From CAZSLC01 sp964607675 (GTDB lineage: Bacteria > Bacteroidota > Bacteroidia > Bacteroidales > UBA932), in contig CAZSLC010000005.1 in assembly GCA_964607675.1 (NCBI GenBank), positions 1-64,000 of the forward strand: a stretch of DNA of 64,000 bases, given 5' to 3'. Positions 33,310 through 42,249 of the stretch are shown one piece after another. The notes below the pieces were generated by a model. The model saw only the letters and a program-made list of their open reading frames with translations, was not told the origin of the DNA and made no database searches. Each line of letters begins with the position of its first letter. The stretch's first letter is position 1. The position numbers and the translations under genes were made by a program.

Positions 33310-34400
33310 TTTTTAGAGATAAGATCTTTATATATAGAAATCATTAGAGAAACATTATCATTCCAATTATAATGTTTCTCTACTTTTTTTCTCCCTTCTT
33401 CACCATATTTTTTTATAAGTGATGGTTCGTCAATAAATCGTTGTATCGCAGCTGCTGCTCCAGCTGGATCACCAATTGGAACGATAATTCCATTCACATT
33501 TTCATCAATCACCTCTCTAAATCCATCGGTCCTGGTTGCTACGACAGGTACTTCACATGACATTGCTTCAATGGCAGAGACACCAAAACTCTCTCTAAGT
33601 GAAAGAAACACTGCAACAGAGAATCTACTATAGACTGAAGGTAATAAACTATTTTCTACCTTTCCCCTAAAGAGCACCTTACAATCTAAACCAAGCATTT
33701 TAACTTGGTCTTTTAGTTTTTCCATATCTTCCCCATCCCCAACAATTTCAAGTCTACATTCTAATAAAGGATTATTAGTGTCAAGTATTTTAAATGAATC
33801 AATCAAATGATTTATACCATAATTTTTAGACAGGGTTTTTACAGTACCGATCCTAAAAACATTATCTTTTTTCGGATATTTTTTAAATAAAGAAATATCT
33901 ACACCAAATGGTGTTATTAAAATCCTCTTATTTGTTAATTTTTTAGCTTCCTCAGCCATCGAGTAACTTGTTGAGAGGATTCTATCACTTCTATTTAATA
34001 CTCTCTTTACTGCTATCCTATTGACAAATGATTGCCTTGGAAAAGAGTATATATCACTTCCCCACATAGAGACTACAAACGGATGAAAATTTGAAAATGA
34101 AGCAATTAGACTATAACTTGTTAAATAATGAGAATGTAAAATGTCAGGCTTTTCATTTTTAATTATTTTCTTTAATAATTTAACTCCTTTAATATGATTA
34201 ATTAAACTTTTAACTAATGAGTTTGTTTTTTTATATGAAAATAAGTCAAAAGAATATGGACATATACCAAGTTGAGTATAAAAATTGTCAACGATAGGGG
34301 TAATGCTATACAAAACAACATCTATACCTCTAACTTTTAAAGCAGAAACCCATCGTTTAGTGTGAACACTTTGGCCATCTGACAATAATAGTATTTTCAT
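33306..34400 (-). CDS. Glycosyltransferase family 4
   Basis: Predicted retaining GT-B glycosyltransferase of 364 residues. The N-terminal half begins MKILLLSDGQSVHTKRWVSAL. The C-terminal donor-binding half has FRIGTVKTLSKNYGINHLIDSF, LEIVGDGEDMEKLK and the E-x7-E type motif SFGVSAIEAMSCEVPVVAT (~268-286). The donor sugar and acceptor are unknown. It overlaps the upstream Ntn-hydrolase gene by 44 bases, which is large for a same-strand pair, and both appear intact. Confidence 0.88.
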   Translation of the reverse strand: MKILLLSDGQSVHTKRWVSALKVRGIDVVLYSITPIVDNFYTQLGICPYSFDLFSYKKTNSLVKSLINHIKGVKLLKKIIKNEKPDILHSHYLTSYSLIASFSNFHPFVVSMWGSDIYSFPRQSFVNRIAVKRVLNRSDRILSTSYSMAEEAKKLTNKRILITPFGVDISLFKKYPKKDNVFRIGTVKTLSKNYGINHLIDSFKILDTNNPLLECRLEIVGDGEDMEKLKDQVKMLGLDCKVLFRGKVENSLLPSVYSRFSVAVFLSLRESFGVSAIEAMSCEVPVVATRTDGFREVIDENVNGIIVPIGDPAGAAAAIQRFIDEPSLIKKYGEEGRKKVEKHYNWNDNVSLMISIYKDLISKN

Positions 34401-35571
34401 ACTCCTCTTTATAAAATTTGCTTAATTCTTTTATATCAATTCCTTTACTCCTCCATTTATCCATTTTATCATTAAAATGAGTGATTACCTCTTCCTCAAT
34501 ATTAGAGATCTGTTGAGAATAACCTTTTCCGTTTATATTATATAATTTAGAAAAGTTAAAATATTTATTTCCGTTTCCTCTCTTAATAGAGAATACATCA
34601 TCTTTTAAAAGAAGGGCCATATTACATAATTCTGCATTACTATCATCTCCTTTTATCACAAAATATGGCAATTCTGATCCATATTTTGCAAATAATGGAA
34701 CAGCGATTCCAAGAGGTGGGTAACCAAGTAGAGCCCACATAATAGTAAATTCTGCATTTTCTCCACGTTTAACCCCTTGAAAAACTATTGATGCAGAAGA
34801 AGACTTTCGAGGAATAAAATCCTGATCAATGAACCATCCCGAACCACCATTATCTAACAAAATATCTGATTTTAAATCAATATTTAAAATGGAATGATAA
34901 AAAGAACGAGAAATATTATCAAATACCCATTTTGGTGTAATATTTCCCTCTTTTGCCTTTTCTGAGAAAATTTTATTTGCCGACATATATCTCACATATC
35001 CCATACCTTCATCTTTTCTTCCTGAAAAAGAGAAATTAGTCACCACATAATAACCATCTGGAGCCACATTTGGATCGTTCACATCAAACTTTTTCCAAGA
35101 ATTGTTATTAACTTCATAATAGGCAGCACCTCCTTCAGCATCAATTATCCCAAAATTTGCTTCTACCCTCATAGGTCTTTCGTAATTATCTAAAAATGAT
35201 TCAAAGTCTTTTAGATTTTTACAAACTCCAAGTGCCTTATACATCAATAAACCCTCCTTATCCATCTCTTTAACATCGTCGTCCTTCAAATTGTAAGAAG
35301 CGGTATTAATAATAGAAAAACCAACTGTATTTGTCCCTCCCCACACCTCTTCACCAATTGATGGACTGTTAACAAGACCAATAAAATCATACTTTTTTCC
35401 ATTAAAATTTTCTATTCTATTATTTAGCTCACCCGTATCTCTATGTTTTAATAATAATGGACGTCCATCTATAGTAAGTTTACCTGATATAATAGCAGAA
35501 GTACAACAATACAAATCTTGTATTGAAAAGAAGAAACTAAATACAATAGTAAGAATAATAATTTTTTTCAT
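34357..35571 (-). CDS. Secreted C45-like Ntn-hydrolase (acyltransferase/peptidase)
   Basis: Predicted exported N-terminal-nucleophile hydrolase of 404 residues. A signal-like segment (1-21) ends at YCCTSAIISGKLTIDGRPLLLKHRDTG, where Cys23 would be the catalytic N-terminal residue (CTSAIIxG plus the KHRD segment is typical of the linear-amide C-N hydrolase / C45 group). NTVGFSIINTASYNL and FGIIDAEGGAAYYEVNN fit the core beta sheet. The substrate (amide, peptide or bile-acid-like conjugate) cannot be inferred. It overlaps ruvB upstream by four bases and GT4 downstream by 44 bases, so all three are one unit. Confidence 0.72.
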   Translation of the reverse strand: MKKIIILTIVFSFFFSIQDLYCCTSAIISGKLTIDGRPLLLKHRDTGELNNRIENFNGKKYDFIGLVNSPSIGEEVWGGTNTVGFSIINTASYNLKDDDVKEMDKEGLLMYKALGVCKNLKDFESFLDNYERPMRVEANFGIIDAEGGAAYYEVNNNSWKKFDVNDPNVAPDGYYVVTNFSFSGRKDEGMGYVRYMSANKIFSEKAKEGNITPKWVFDNISRSFYHSILNIDLKSDILLDNGGSGWFIDQDFIPRKSSSASIVFQGVKRGENAEFTIMWALLGYPPLGIAVPLFAKYGSELPYFVIKGDDSNAELCNMALLLKDDVFSIKRGNGNKYFNFSKLYNINGKGYSQQISNIEEEVITHFNDKMDKWRSKGIDIKELSKFYKEEYENTIIVRWPKCSH

Positions 35572-36596
35572 TGTGCGAATAAGTTATCGTTATCAAATTT
35601 TTTTATACCCAAATGAGAATATGCCAATTCTGTTACCTCTCTTCCTCTTGGTGTTCTGTGAATAAATCCTTCTTTTATCAAAAATGGTTCATATACTTCC
35701 TCAAGAGTTCCAACATCCTCTCCAATTGCAGTTGCAATTGTGCTCACCCCTACTGGACCACCGCTGAACTTTTGAATAATTGTAGATAATATCTTATTAT
35801 CAATACTATCTAATCCTCTCCTATCAATATTCAGAGCCTCCAGTGCAAATTTAGTAATATTTAAATCAATAATGCCATTACCTTTCACCTGAGCAAAATC
35901 TCTTACTCTTCTTAATAATGCATTAGCGATACGTGGCGTTCCTCTACTTCGTTTTGCTATCTCCTCAGCCGCTTTATCATCTATATCAATATTTAATATA
36001 TTTGCGCTTCTTACAACAATATTAATCAAGACACTCCAATCATAATATTCAAGATGAGATTGAATACCAAAACGAGCTCTGAGTGGAGAAGTAATCAAAC
36101 CACTCCTTGTTGTTGCTCCTACTAATGTAAAATGATTTAACGATATCCGAACAGAACGAGCACCAGGTCCTTTATCAATCATTATATCTATAACAAAATC
36201 CTCCATTGCCGAGTATAAATACTCCTCAACAATAGGGGATAGTCTGTGAATTTCATCAATAAATAAAACATCACCCTCATCAAGAGTAGTTAATAATCCC
36301 GCTAAATCTCCTGGCTTATCCAATATTGGACCAGAAGTTATTTTCATATTAACTCCCAATTCATTCGCCACTATATGGGCAAGTGTTGTCTTACCTAATC
36401 CAGGAGGTCCATGTAGCAAAATATGATCAAGAGCTTCTCCTCTTAACTTAGCTGCTTTTACAAAAATCTTTAAATTTTCAATCGTTGCAGACTGACCAGA
36501 GAATTCCTTAAAATCTTTTGGTCTTATCTTTCCTTCAAAATCGTTATCTTTATCGGTTCCAATATTTCTAGGGTTAAAAGTATTTATTTCTTCCAT
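35568..36596 (-). CDS. ruvB: Holliday junction branch migration helicase RuvB
   Basis: Hexameric AAA+ motor that drives branch migration with RuvA. 342 residues from ATG 36596 (MEEINTFNPRNIG), chosen over a non-ATG codon at 36617. Walker A is GPPGLGKT (63-70), Walker B region FIDEIHRL, sensor 1 GATTRSG, the arginine segment PLRARFG, and the C-terminal winged helix with RTPRGREVTELAYSHLG. First gene of a unit with the Ntn-hydrolase and GT4, an unusual grouping. A promoter box lies 18 bases upstream. Confidence 0.97.
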   Translation of the reverse strand: MEEINTFNPRNIGTDKDNDFEGKIRPKDFKEFSGQSATIENLKIFVKAAKLRGEALDHILLHGPPGLGKTTLAHIVANELGVNMKITSGPILDKPGDLAGLLTTLDEGDVLFIDEIHRLSPIVEEYLYSAMEDFVIDIMIDKGPGARSVRISLNHFTLVGATTRSGLITSPLRARFGIQSHLEYYDWSVLINIVVRSANILNIDIDDKAAEEIAKRSRGTPRIANALLRRVRDFAQVKGNGIIDLNITKFALEALNIDRRGLDSIDNKILSTIIQKFSGGPVGVSTIATAIGEDVGTLEEVYEPFLIKEGFIHRTPRGREVTELAYSHLGIKKFDNDNLFAQ

Positions 36597-36987
36597 CTTT
36601 ACATAATCCTTATACAAATATAATCTTATATTTTAAATTTATTTATGTTATTTATTATAATACTGTCAATATGTTGAAAACTTATTATTTGTTAATATTA
36701 TTTGATTAATTAACAATTTATTTACATTACTTTTGTTGTAATTATTAAATAATAAGTTGATTACAAATTTCAGAGATAATTGTTAATATCTTATCAATAC
36801 TTATTAACAAAAAAATCAATGTTAAGAAGTTATAATAAAAAAAATTGAATTATTTAATAACTATTATTTGAATAGAACATTAATATTGTATATATAAATT
36901 TTATTTTTCTTTTATAAAAAAGTTAGTATTATTTATTAACAAGTTTATTAATGTGTTATTAACTGAAAATAGTGCGTATTGTTAAAA
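36597..36987. other. 391-base AT-rich intergenic region between ruvB and mfd
   Basis: Divergent gap with no open frame and extreme A+T content. It holds two exact TTATTAACA 9-mers (36801-36809 and 36933-36941), TTATTAACT (36957-36965) and two TGTTAATAT in the other sense, all resembling relaxed DnaA boxes. A plus-strand TACTTTTG box (36728-36735) with an upstream TTTG at a 23-base spacing could give mfd a ~245-base leader. It may hold a leader RNA, a regulatory region or a replication origin; none is proven. Confidence 0.5.
36615..36622 (-). promoter_or_regulatory. Promoter -7 box for ruvB
   Basis: TATATTTG on the minus strand, 18 bases before ATG 36596. No clear -33 element. Confidence 0.45.
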
Positions 36988-39900
36988 ATGGATAAAAAAA
37001 ATATACTAAAAAAAGAAAGCGTAGAAACTGTTATCAATTCATTAAAAAACAGTGACATAAAAGAAATATTAGTAGAAGGATTATTTTCATCAGCAAAAGC
37101 TTTTCTATTGTCTTCAGTTATAAAAAAAGGAGTTAACCTCATTATATTAAATAATAAAGAAGAGGCTTCATCTTGTGCAAATGATTTATATAACCTTGTG
37201 GATGAAAATAAAGTTTTTTTCTTACCTACCTCAAAAGATGCATCCTCAAGAGTTCAAAGAACATCTACATTAGGAGCAGTGATTAATTATAAAAAAGAGA
37301 TAGAAGAGGATGACTATATAATTATTGTTTCATATATTGATTCAATTGAAGAAGATGTAATTGAAAAGAGTTCACTTATAAATAGTATTATAAATATAAA
37401 AAAAGGAGATAATCTCCCTTTCGAATTTTTAAAAGAAGTTTTGTATGAAAATTCCTTTATAAAAGAAGATTATGTTGCCCAACCTGGGGATTTTGCTGTA
37501 CGGGGAGGGATTATAGATATTTTCTCTTATTCTGAAGATAAACCTTATAGGATAGAGTTTTTTGGCAATGAAATAGAATCAATCAAGAAATTTGATATTA
37601 ATACACAAAGATCTATTGAAAATGTAAATACAATATCTATTTTCCCAAATATATCAGAAAAAAGAGAAAATATAAATTATATTAACTTTTTAGATTTTAT
37701 ACCATCAGATTCTTTTGTTTGGTTTTCTAATATAGATTTACCTTCTTTATTTTATAGAGAATCACATAAACATATCCATCTCTCACCACTAATTAAAAAT
37801 TTTTCTCCTGATATTACAGTTGTTTTTAATACATCTCCTCAACCATCGTTTAATAAACAATTTGAATTACTTGCTGAAGATATAAAGAGTAAAAGAGATA
37901 GAGGATATGAGTGTTATATATTGAGTGAAAGTGAGAATCAAATAGAGAGATTAAAACAGATTTTTCATTCTTTTAATCTATGTTTGAAATTCGAAAACTA
38001 CACAATTCAGGAAGGGTTTATAGATAATGATAACAAAATATGTATCTATACTGACCACCAGATATTTGATAGATTTAGAAGAGTGAGAATTAAAAGGAGT
38101 ATTGATAAAAGTGAAAGGCTGACAATCAACGAATTAAACTCATTCAATGAAGGTGATTACATTGTTCACATTGATCATGGAATAGGAAGATTTGGAGGTT
38201 TAGTTAAAAATAATATAAATGGTAAAATACAAGAAGCGATAAAACTTATATATAAAGACAATGATATACTTTTTGTTTCTATTCATGGTTTGCATAAAAT
38301 ATCAAAATATAAGTCGGGAGATCTCTCTTCTCCCAAAATATATAAATTGGGAACCAGTAGTTGGGAAAAATTAAAAAACCAAACTAAATCTAAAGTAAAA
38401 GATATAGCCGAAGATTTAATAAAACTATATGCTGAAAGAAGGGTTACTGAAGGATTTGCATTTTCAAGAGACACATATTTGCAAGATGAGTTAGAATCTT
38501 CATTCATTTATGAAGAAACTCCTGATCAGCATAAGGCTATTGAAGCTGTAAAAGAAGATATGGAGAAAAATTATCCAATGGATAGATTAATATGCGGGGA
38601 TGTTGGATTTGGAAAAACTGAAGTGGCTATCAGAGCTGCTTTTAAGGCAGTTGCTGATAATAAACAAGTTGCTGTATTAGTGCCAACTACTATCCTTTCA
38701 CTTCAACATTACAATACTTTTAAAGATAGATTGAAAAATTTCCCATGCAATATAGACTTTATAAGTAGATTAAGGACTAATAAAGAACTATCTTCAATAA
38801 TTAGTAAACTGAAGGAAGGCACAATAGATATAATTATAGGAACCCATAGATTATTAAACAAAGAAATAAGTTTTAAAGATATCGGACTACTGATAATAGA
38901 TGAAGAACAAAAATTTGGAGTAGCCGCAAAGGAGAGACTTAGACAATTAAAATTATCTGTTGATACACTTACATTATCTGCAACCCCTATCCCTAGGACA
39001 TTACAATTTTCTCTATTAGGGGCAAGAGATCTTTCAATTATTACTACACCACCACCAAACAGATTACCTATTCAAACTGAAATAATTGATTTTAATGAGG
39101 AGAGGATGAAAGAGATAATTGATTATGAACTTGAAAGGAATGGACAATTATTTTTTGTGCATAATAGGGTTGAGGACATTCTATCAATAGAGGCTATTAT
39201 CAAAAAACTACGTCCTAACGCTAAAACCTGTGTTGCACATGGTCAAATGGACCCTAAAGTTCTTGAAAATAAGATATTAGATTATATGGCAGGTGATTAC
39301 GATATATTAATAGCGACGACAATAATTGAAAATGGTATAGATATTCCAAACACTAATACAATCATTATTAACCAAGCTCAAAACTTTGGATTAAGTGATC
39401 TTCATCAATTGCGTGGCAGAGTGGGGAGATCAAATAGAAAGGCGTTTTGTTATTTAATTGTACCATCTATGAAATCTATATCAGATGATGCCCGAAGAAG
39501 ATTGAAGGCAATAGAGGCATTTTCCGACTTAGGAAGTGGATTTAATATTGCAATGCAAGATCTTGACATAAGGGGAATGGGCAATATGCTGGGAGCTCAA
39601 CAAAGTGGTTATATTGCAGAAATGGGTTTTGAAACATATCAAAGAATTTTAGAGGAAGCCTTTGAAGAAATTAAAATATCTCACACCTCTATTTCAAAAG
39701 ATAATATAGAAGAAAACAATGTATATGTATCAGATTGCTCTATTGATACAGATATGCAATTATTGATTCCAGACGAATATATAAACATTACTGCAGAGAA
39801 AATAAGAATTTATAAGGAACTTGATAATATATCTGACGAGGAACAACTCAATAAATTTATTACTGGAATAGAAGATAGATTTGGACCAATCCCAGAAGAA

Positions 39901-40173
39901 GTAAGGCAACTATGCTTTGTTGTAAGATTGAGAAAAGCTGCCCAAGAAAGAGGTTTTGAAAAAATTGTTATGAAAAATGAAAAATTAGTATTGTACTTTA
40001 TCAATAATCAAATGTCACCTTACTATAAAACCAAACGGTTTGCAGAAATTATAAAATATATTCAATCTAAGGGTAATAGATATCAAATTAAAGAAACTAA
40101 TAACAAGTTATATATCACAATACAAGATGTAAGAACAATGGAAGGAGCTTATACAGTTATTCAAAAAATGTAA
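36988..40173 (+). CDS. mfd: Transcription-repair coupling factor Mfd
   Basis: Removes RNA polymerase stalled at DNA damage and recruits UvrA. 1061 residues from ATG 36988. The UvrB-like N-terminus includes GDFAVRGGIIDIFSYSED. The RNAP-interacting CarD-like domain has EGDYIVHIDHGIGRFGG (~387-403). The translocase has Walker A CGDVGFGKTEVAIRAA (~536-551), DEEQ box LLIIDEEQKFGV, TLSATPIPRTL, and motif VI region HQLRGRVGRSNRKAFCY. The C-terminal TRCF domain is present. Slightly shorter than the ~1100-1150 residues common in the family, mostly in the N-terminal part. Confidence 0.96.
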   Translation: MDKKNILKKESVETVINSLKNSDIKEILVEGLFSSAKAFLLSSVIKKGVNLIILNNKEEASSCANDLYNLVDENKVFFLPTSKDASSRVQRTSTLGAVINYKKEIEEDDYIIIVSYIDSIEEDVIEKSSLINSIINIKKGDNLPFEFLKEVLYENSFIKEDYVAQPGDFAVRGGIIDIFSYSEDKPYRIEFFGNEIESIKKFDINTQRSIENVNTISIFPNISEKRENINYINFLDFIPSDSFVWFSNIDLPSLFYRESHKHIHLSPLIKNFSPDITVVFNTSPQPSFNKQFELLAEDIKSKRDRGYECYILSESENQIERLKQIFHSFNLCLKFENYTIQEGFIDNDNKICIYTDHQIFDRFRRVRIKRSIDKSERLTINELNSFNEGDYIVHIDHGIGRFGGLVKNNINGKIQEAIKLIYKDNDILFVSIHGLHKISKYKSGDLSSPKIYKLGTSSWEKLKNQTKSKVKDIAEDLIKLYAERRVTEGFAFSRDTYLQDELESSFIYEETPDQHKAIEAVKEDMEKNYPMDRLICGDVGFGKTEVAIRAAFKAVADNKQVAVLVPTTILSLQHYNTFKDRLKNFPCNIDFISRLRTNKELSSIISKLKEGTIDIIIGTHRLLNKEISFKDIGLLIIDEEQKFGVAAKERLRQLKLSVDTLTLSATPIPRTLQFSLLGARDLSIITTPPPNRLPIQTEIIDFNEERMKEIIDYELERNGQLFFVHNRVEDILSIEAIIKKLRPNAKTCVAHGQMDPKVLENKILDYMAGDYDILIATTIIENGIDIPNTNTIIINQAQNFGLSDLHQLRGRVGRSNRKAFCYLIVPSMKSISDDARRRLKAIEAFSDLGSGFNIAMQDLDIRGMGNMLGAQQSGYIAEMGFETYQRILEEAFEEIKISHTSISKDNIEENNVYVSDCSIDTDMQLLIPDEYINITAEKIRIYKELDNISDEEQLNKFITGIEDRFGPIPEEVRQLCFVVRLRKAAQERGFEKIVMKNEKLVLYFINNQMSPYYKTKRFAEIIKYIQSKGNRYQIKETNNKLYITIQDVRTMEGAYTVIQKM

Positions 40174-40174
40174 T

Positions 40175-40182
40175 TATATTTG
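40175..40182 (+). promoter_or_regulatory. Promoter -7 box for coaX
   Basis: TATATTTG immediately after the mfd stop codon (40171-40173), 18 bases before GTG 40201. It supports a separate start for the coaX-to-ppiD series. Confidence 0.45.
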
Positions 40183-40200
40183 CACCCTTATATTTTTGAT

Positions 40201-40920
40201 GTGGCTGATTTAATTGTCGATATAGGTAATAGTGCTTGCAAAGTGGCATTGTCTAATGGTACAACATTAGGTAGAATTTATAAGTTTTATGGAGAAGATA
40301 TTAACTCCTTTATTCTTTCTATGGTTAGTAAATTAAAACCAGAAAGGATGTTTATATCTAATGTAAGATGTCGTTACACTCTCGATGAGGAAAAATTTAT
40401 GTCTGTATGTCAAAAGGTAGTACTCCTTAATGGAACTGCGAATATCAAATATGAAAGGTTATCAAATATTCCATATACTCTTGGAGCAGACAGATTTGTT
40501 TCATTAGTCGCTGTTAATTATCTTTTCCCGAATAAAAAATGTTTAATAATTGATTTTGGAACAGCCATAACAGTTGATTATTTAGATGAAAACGGCAAAT
40601 TGCTTGGAGGTACAATTTCAATAGGACTCCGTACGAGATTAAATGCTATTAATCACTATATTCCTCACCTTCCCTTAGTGGAAGATCCTTTTGAAAATTG
40701 CGAATCAGGAGTGAGTACCGAGCAGGCTTTACGTGATGGAATGATTTTAGGCATAATGTTTGAGGTTGAAGGATATATAAGAAATAATCCCGATTATACA
40801 GTTGTATTTACGGGGGGGGATGCAAATTATTTTGCAAAAAAAGTGAAAAGCCCCATATTTGTAATTAATAATTTAGTATTGTTGGGTTTAGCCCATCTGT
40901 CTCATTTTTATGGAGAGTAA
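40201..40920 (+). CDS. coaX: Type III pantothenate kinase
   Basis: First step of coenzyme A synthesis, phosphorylating pantothenate. 239 residues if GTG 40201 is used (MADLIVDIGNSACKVAL, matching the family's short DIGN start); an upstream TTG (40180) overlaps the promoter box and adds unlike residues. Marks are IVDIGNS (phosphate 1), GADRFVSLVA, LIIDFGTAITVDYL (phosphate 2 / adenosine) and GGTISIGLRTRLNAI. It overlaps the following OMP gene by 11 bases. Confidence 0.94.
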   Translation: MADLIVDIGNSACKVALSNGTTLGRIYKFYGEDINSFILSMVSKLKPERMFISNVRCRYTLDEEKFMSVCQKVVLLNGTANIKYERLSNIPYTLGADRFVSLVAVNYLFPNKKCLIIDFGTAITVDYLDENGKLLGGTISIGLRTRLNAINHYIPHLPLVEDPFENCESGVSTEQALRDGMILGIMFEVEGYIRNNPDYTVVFTGGDANYFAKKVKSPIFVINNLVLLGLAHLSHFYGE

Positions 40921-42223
40921 TTGTAAGTGTCACATTTTTATATTAGCGGTGTTCCTTCTCTTTTTGGGAACATTTAAGCTATCTGCCCAAGTTACAGATG
41001 CACTTGGAACTTATTCACCTTATTCACTTTTTGGAATTGGAGAATTAGAAAAACAAGGTAGTGCATATAACTATTCAATGGGGGGTATTGGTGTTGGTAT
41101 TAGAGATAAAAGATTTATCAATGTTGCAAATCCTGCTGCAGTTACAGAGAGGGATAGTTTATCATTTATGCTTGATTTCGGAGTTATACAAAAAAATAAC
41201 TACAATTCTGATTACAAGACTAAATCAGCCTACAATGTGTTTAATATGCAAAACATTGTACTTTCATTTCCAATATACAAAAAATCGGCTGTTTTTGTTG
41301 GAGTTATGCCTTTTAGCAATACTGGTTATAAATTTGAGTCAACAGAAACTGACCCAAATATAGTTTCACAACTTGGCGATGTAAAATATCAAAAATATGG
41401 AACAGGTAGCATCAATCAATTATTCGTTGGAGCTGCTTTCCAATTTGCTAAGTATTTTTCATTTGGTGCTGAAGCTATATACTATTTTGGTTCATTGAAT
41501 AGGCATAGTAATGTTATTTTTAACACGTCTTCACAATACAATAAAATATTAACTGGATGGGAATATAAATTGGATTGTTTCTCTGGTAAAGTGGGACTTC
41601 AGTATTATCAGCCTATTAAAAAAAATAACTCTGTTCTTACAATAGGGGCTACCTATAGACTTGGTAACAATTTGGATGGGCCTATAACGAGGTATATCTT
41701 TTCTGAATCACCAAATACTGCAGTGAGTGATACAGTTTTATTTGATCAGAAGAAAGATTTAAAAATCAAAATAGCGTCTGAAATGGCAACTGGAGTATCT
41801 TATAGGGTAAAAGATAAATGGATGATAGGATTTGACTATTTACGACAGAATTGGAAAAATAGTTCATTTGCTGAGTCCACAACAGTGGATTTCGAACCAG
41901 CGATAGATCAATCTTTCAGATTAGGATTTGAGTATATACCTAACAGATACGATATAAGGTATTATATGAAACGTGTATCATACAGATGTGGCGCATATTA
42001 CGATCAATCATATATAAGTTTCAATGGTAATCAAGTGACATCATTTGGTATCACACTTGGTGCGTCTTTTCCTATATACAAATGGTACAACGCCGTAAGT
42101 GTTGCTGTAGAACTGGGGCAAAGAGGGATGAGAAAAGAGCAATTAGTTAGAGAAAGATATGTAAATTTCTTGATAAATATTAACTTGCACGACATTTGGT
42201 TTATTAAATTTAGATACGAATAA
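40910..42223 (+). CDS. Outer-membrane beta-barrel protein
   Basis: Predicted OMP of 437 residues with a signal peptide (to ~26, LSAQ). The mature start is VTDALGTYSPYSLFGIGELEKQG. The SPYSxFGxGEL opening and NPAAVTERDSLSF pattern resemble the FadL/OMPP1-like barrels found in Bacteroidota beside coaX and LPS-transport genes. Strand alternation continues to the end (IWFIKFRYE). The substrate is unknown. It starts within the end of coaX (11-base overlap) and is followed by a TPR protein and lptC. The antisense and other-frame openings inside it are shadows. Confidence 0.78.
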   Translation: MESNCKCHIFILAVFLLFLGTFKLSAQVTDALGTYSPYSLFGIGELEKQGSAYNYSMGGIGVGIRDKRFINVANPAAVTERDSLSFMLDFGVIQKNNYNSDYKTKSAYNVFNMQNIVLSFPIYKKSAVFVGVMPFSNTGYKFESTETDPNIVSQLGDVKYQKYGTGSINQLFVGAAFQFAKYFSFGAEAIYYFGSLNRHSNVIFNTSSQYNKILTGWEYKLDCFSGKVGLQYYQPIKKNNSVLTIGATYRLGNNLDGPITRYIFSESPNTAVSDTVLFDQKKDLKIKIASEMATGVSYRVKDKWMIGFDYLRQNWKNSSFAESTTVDFEPAIDQSFRLGFEYIPNRYDIRYYMKRVSYRCGAYYDQSYISFNGNQVTSFGITLGASFPIYKWYNAVSVAVELGQRGMRKEQLVRERYVNFLININLHDIWFIKFRYE

Positions 42224-42249
42224 TAATTAAACATATATAACTATCACTT

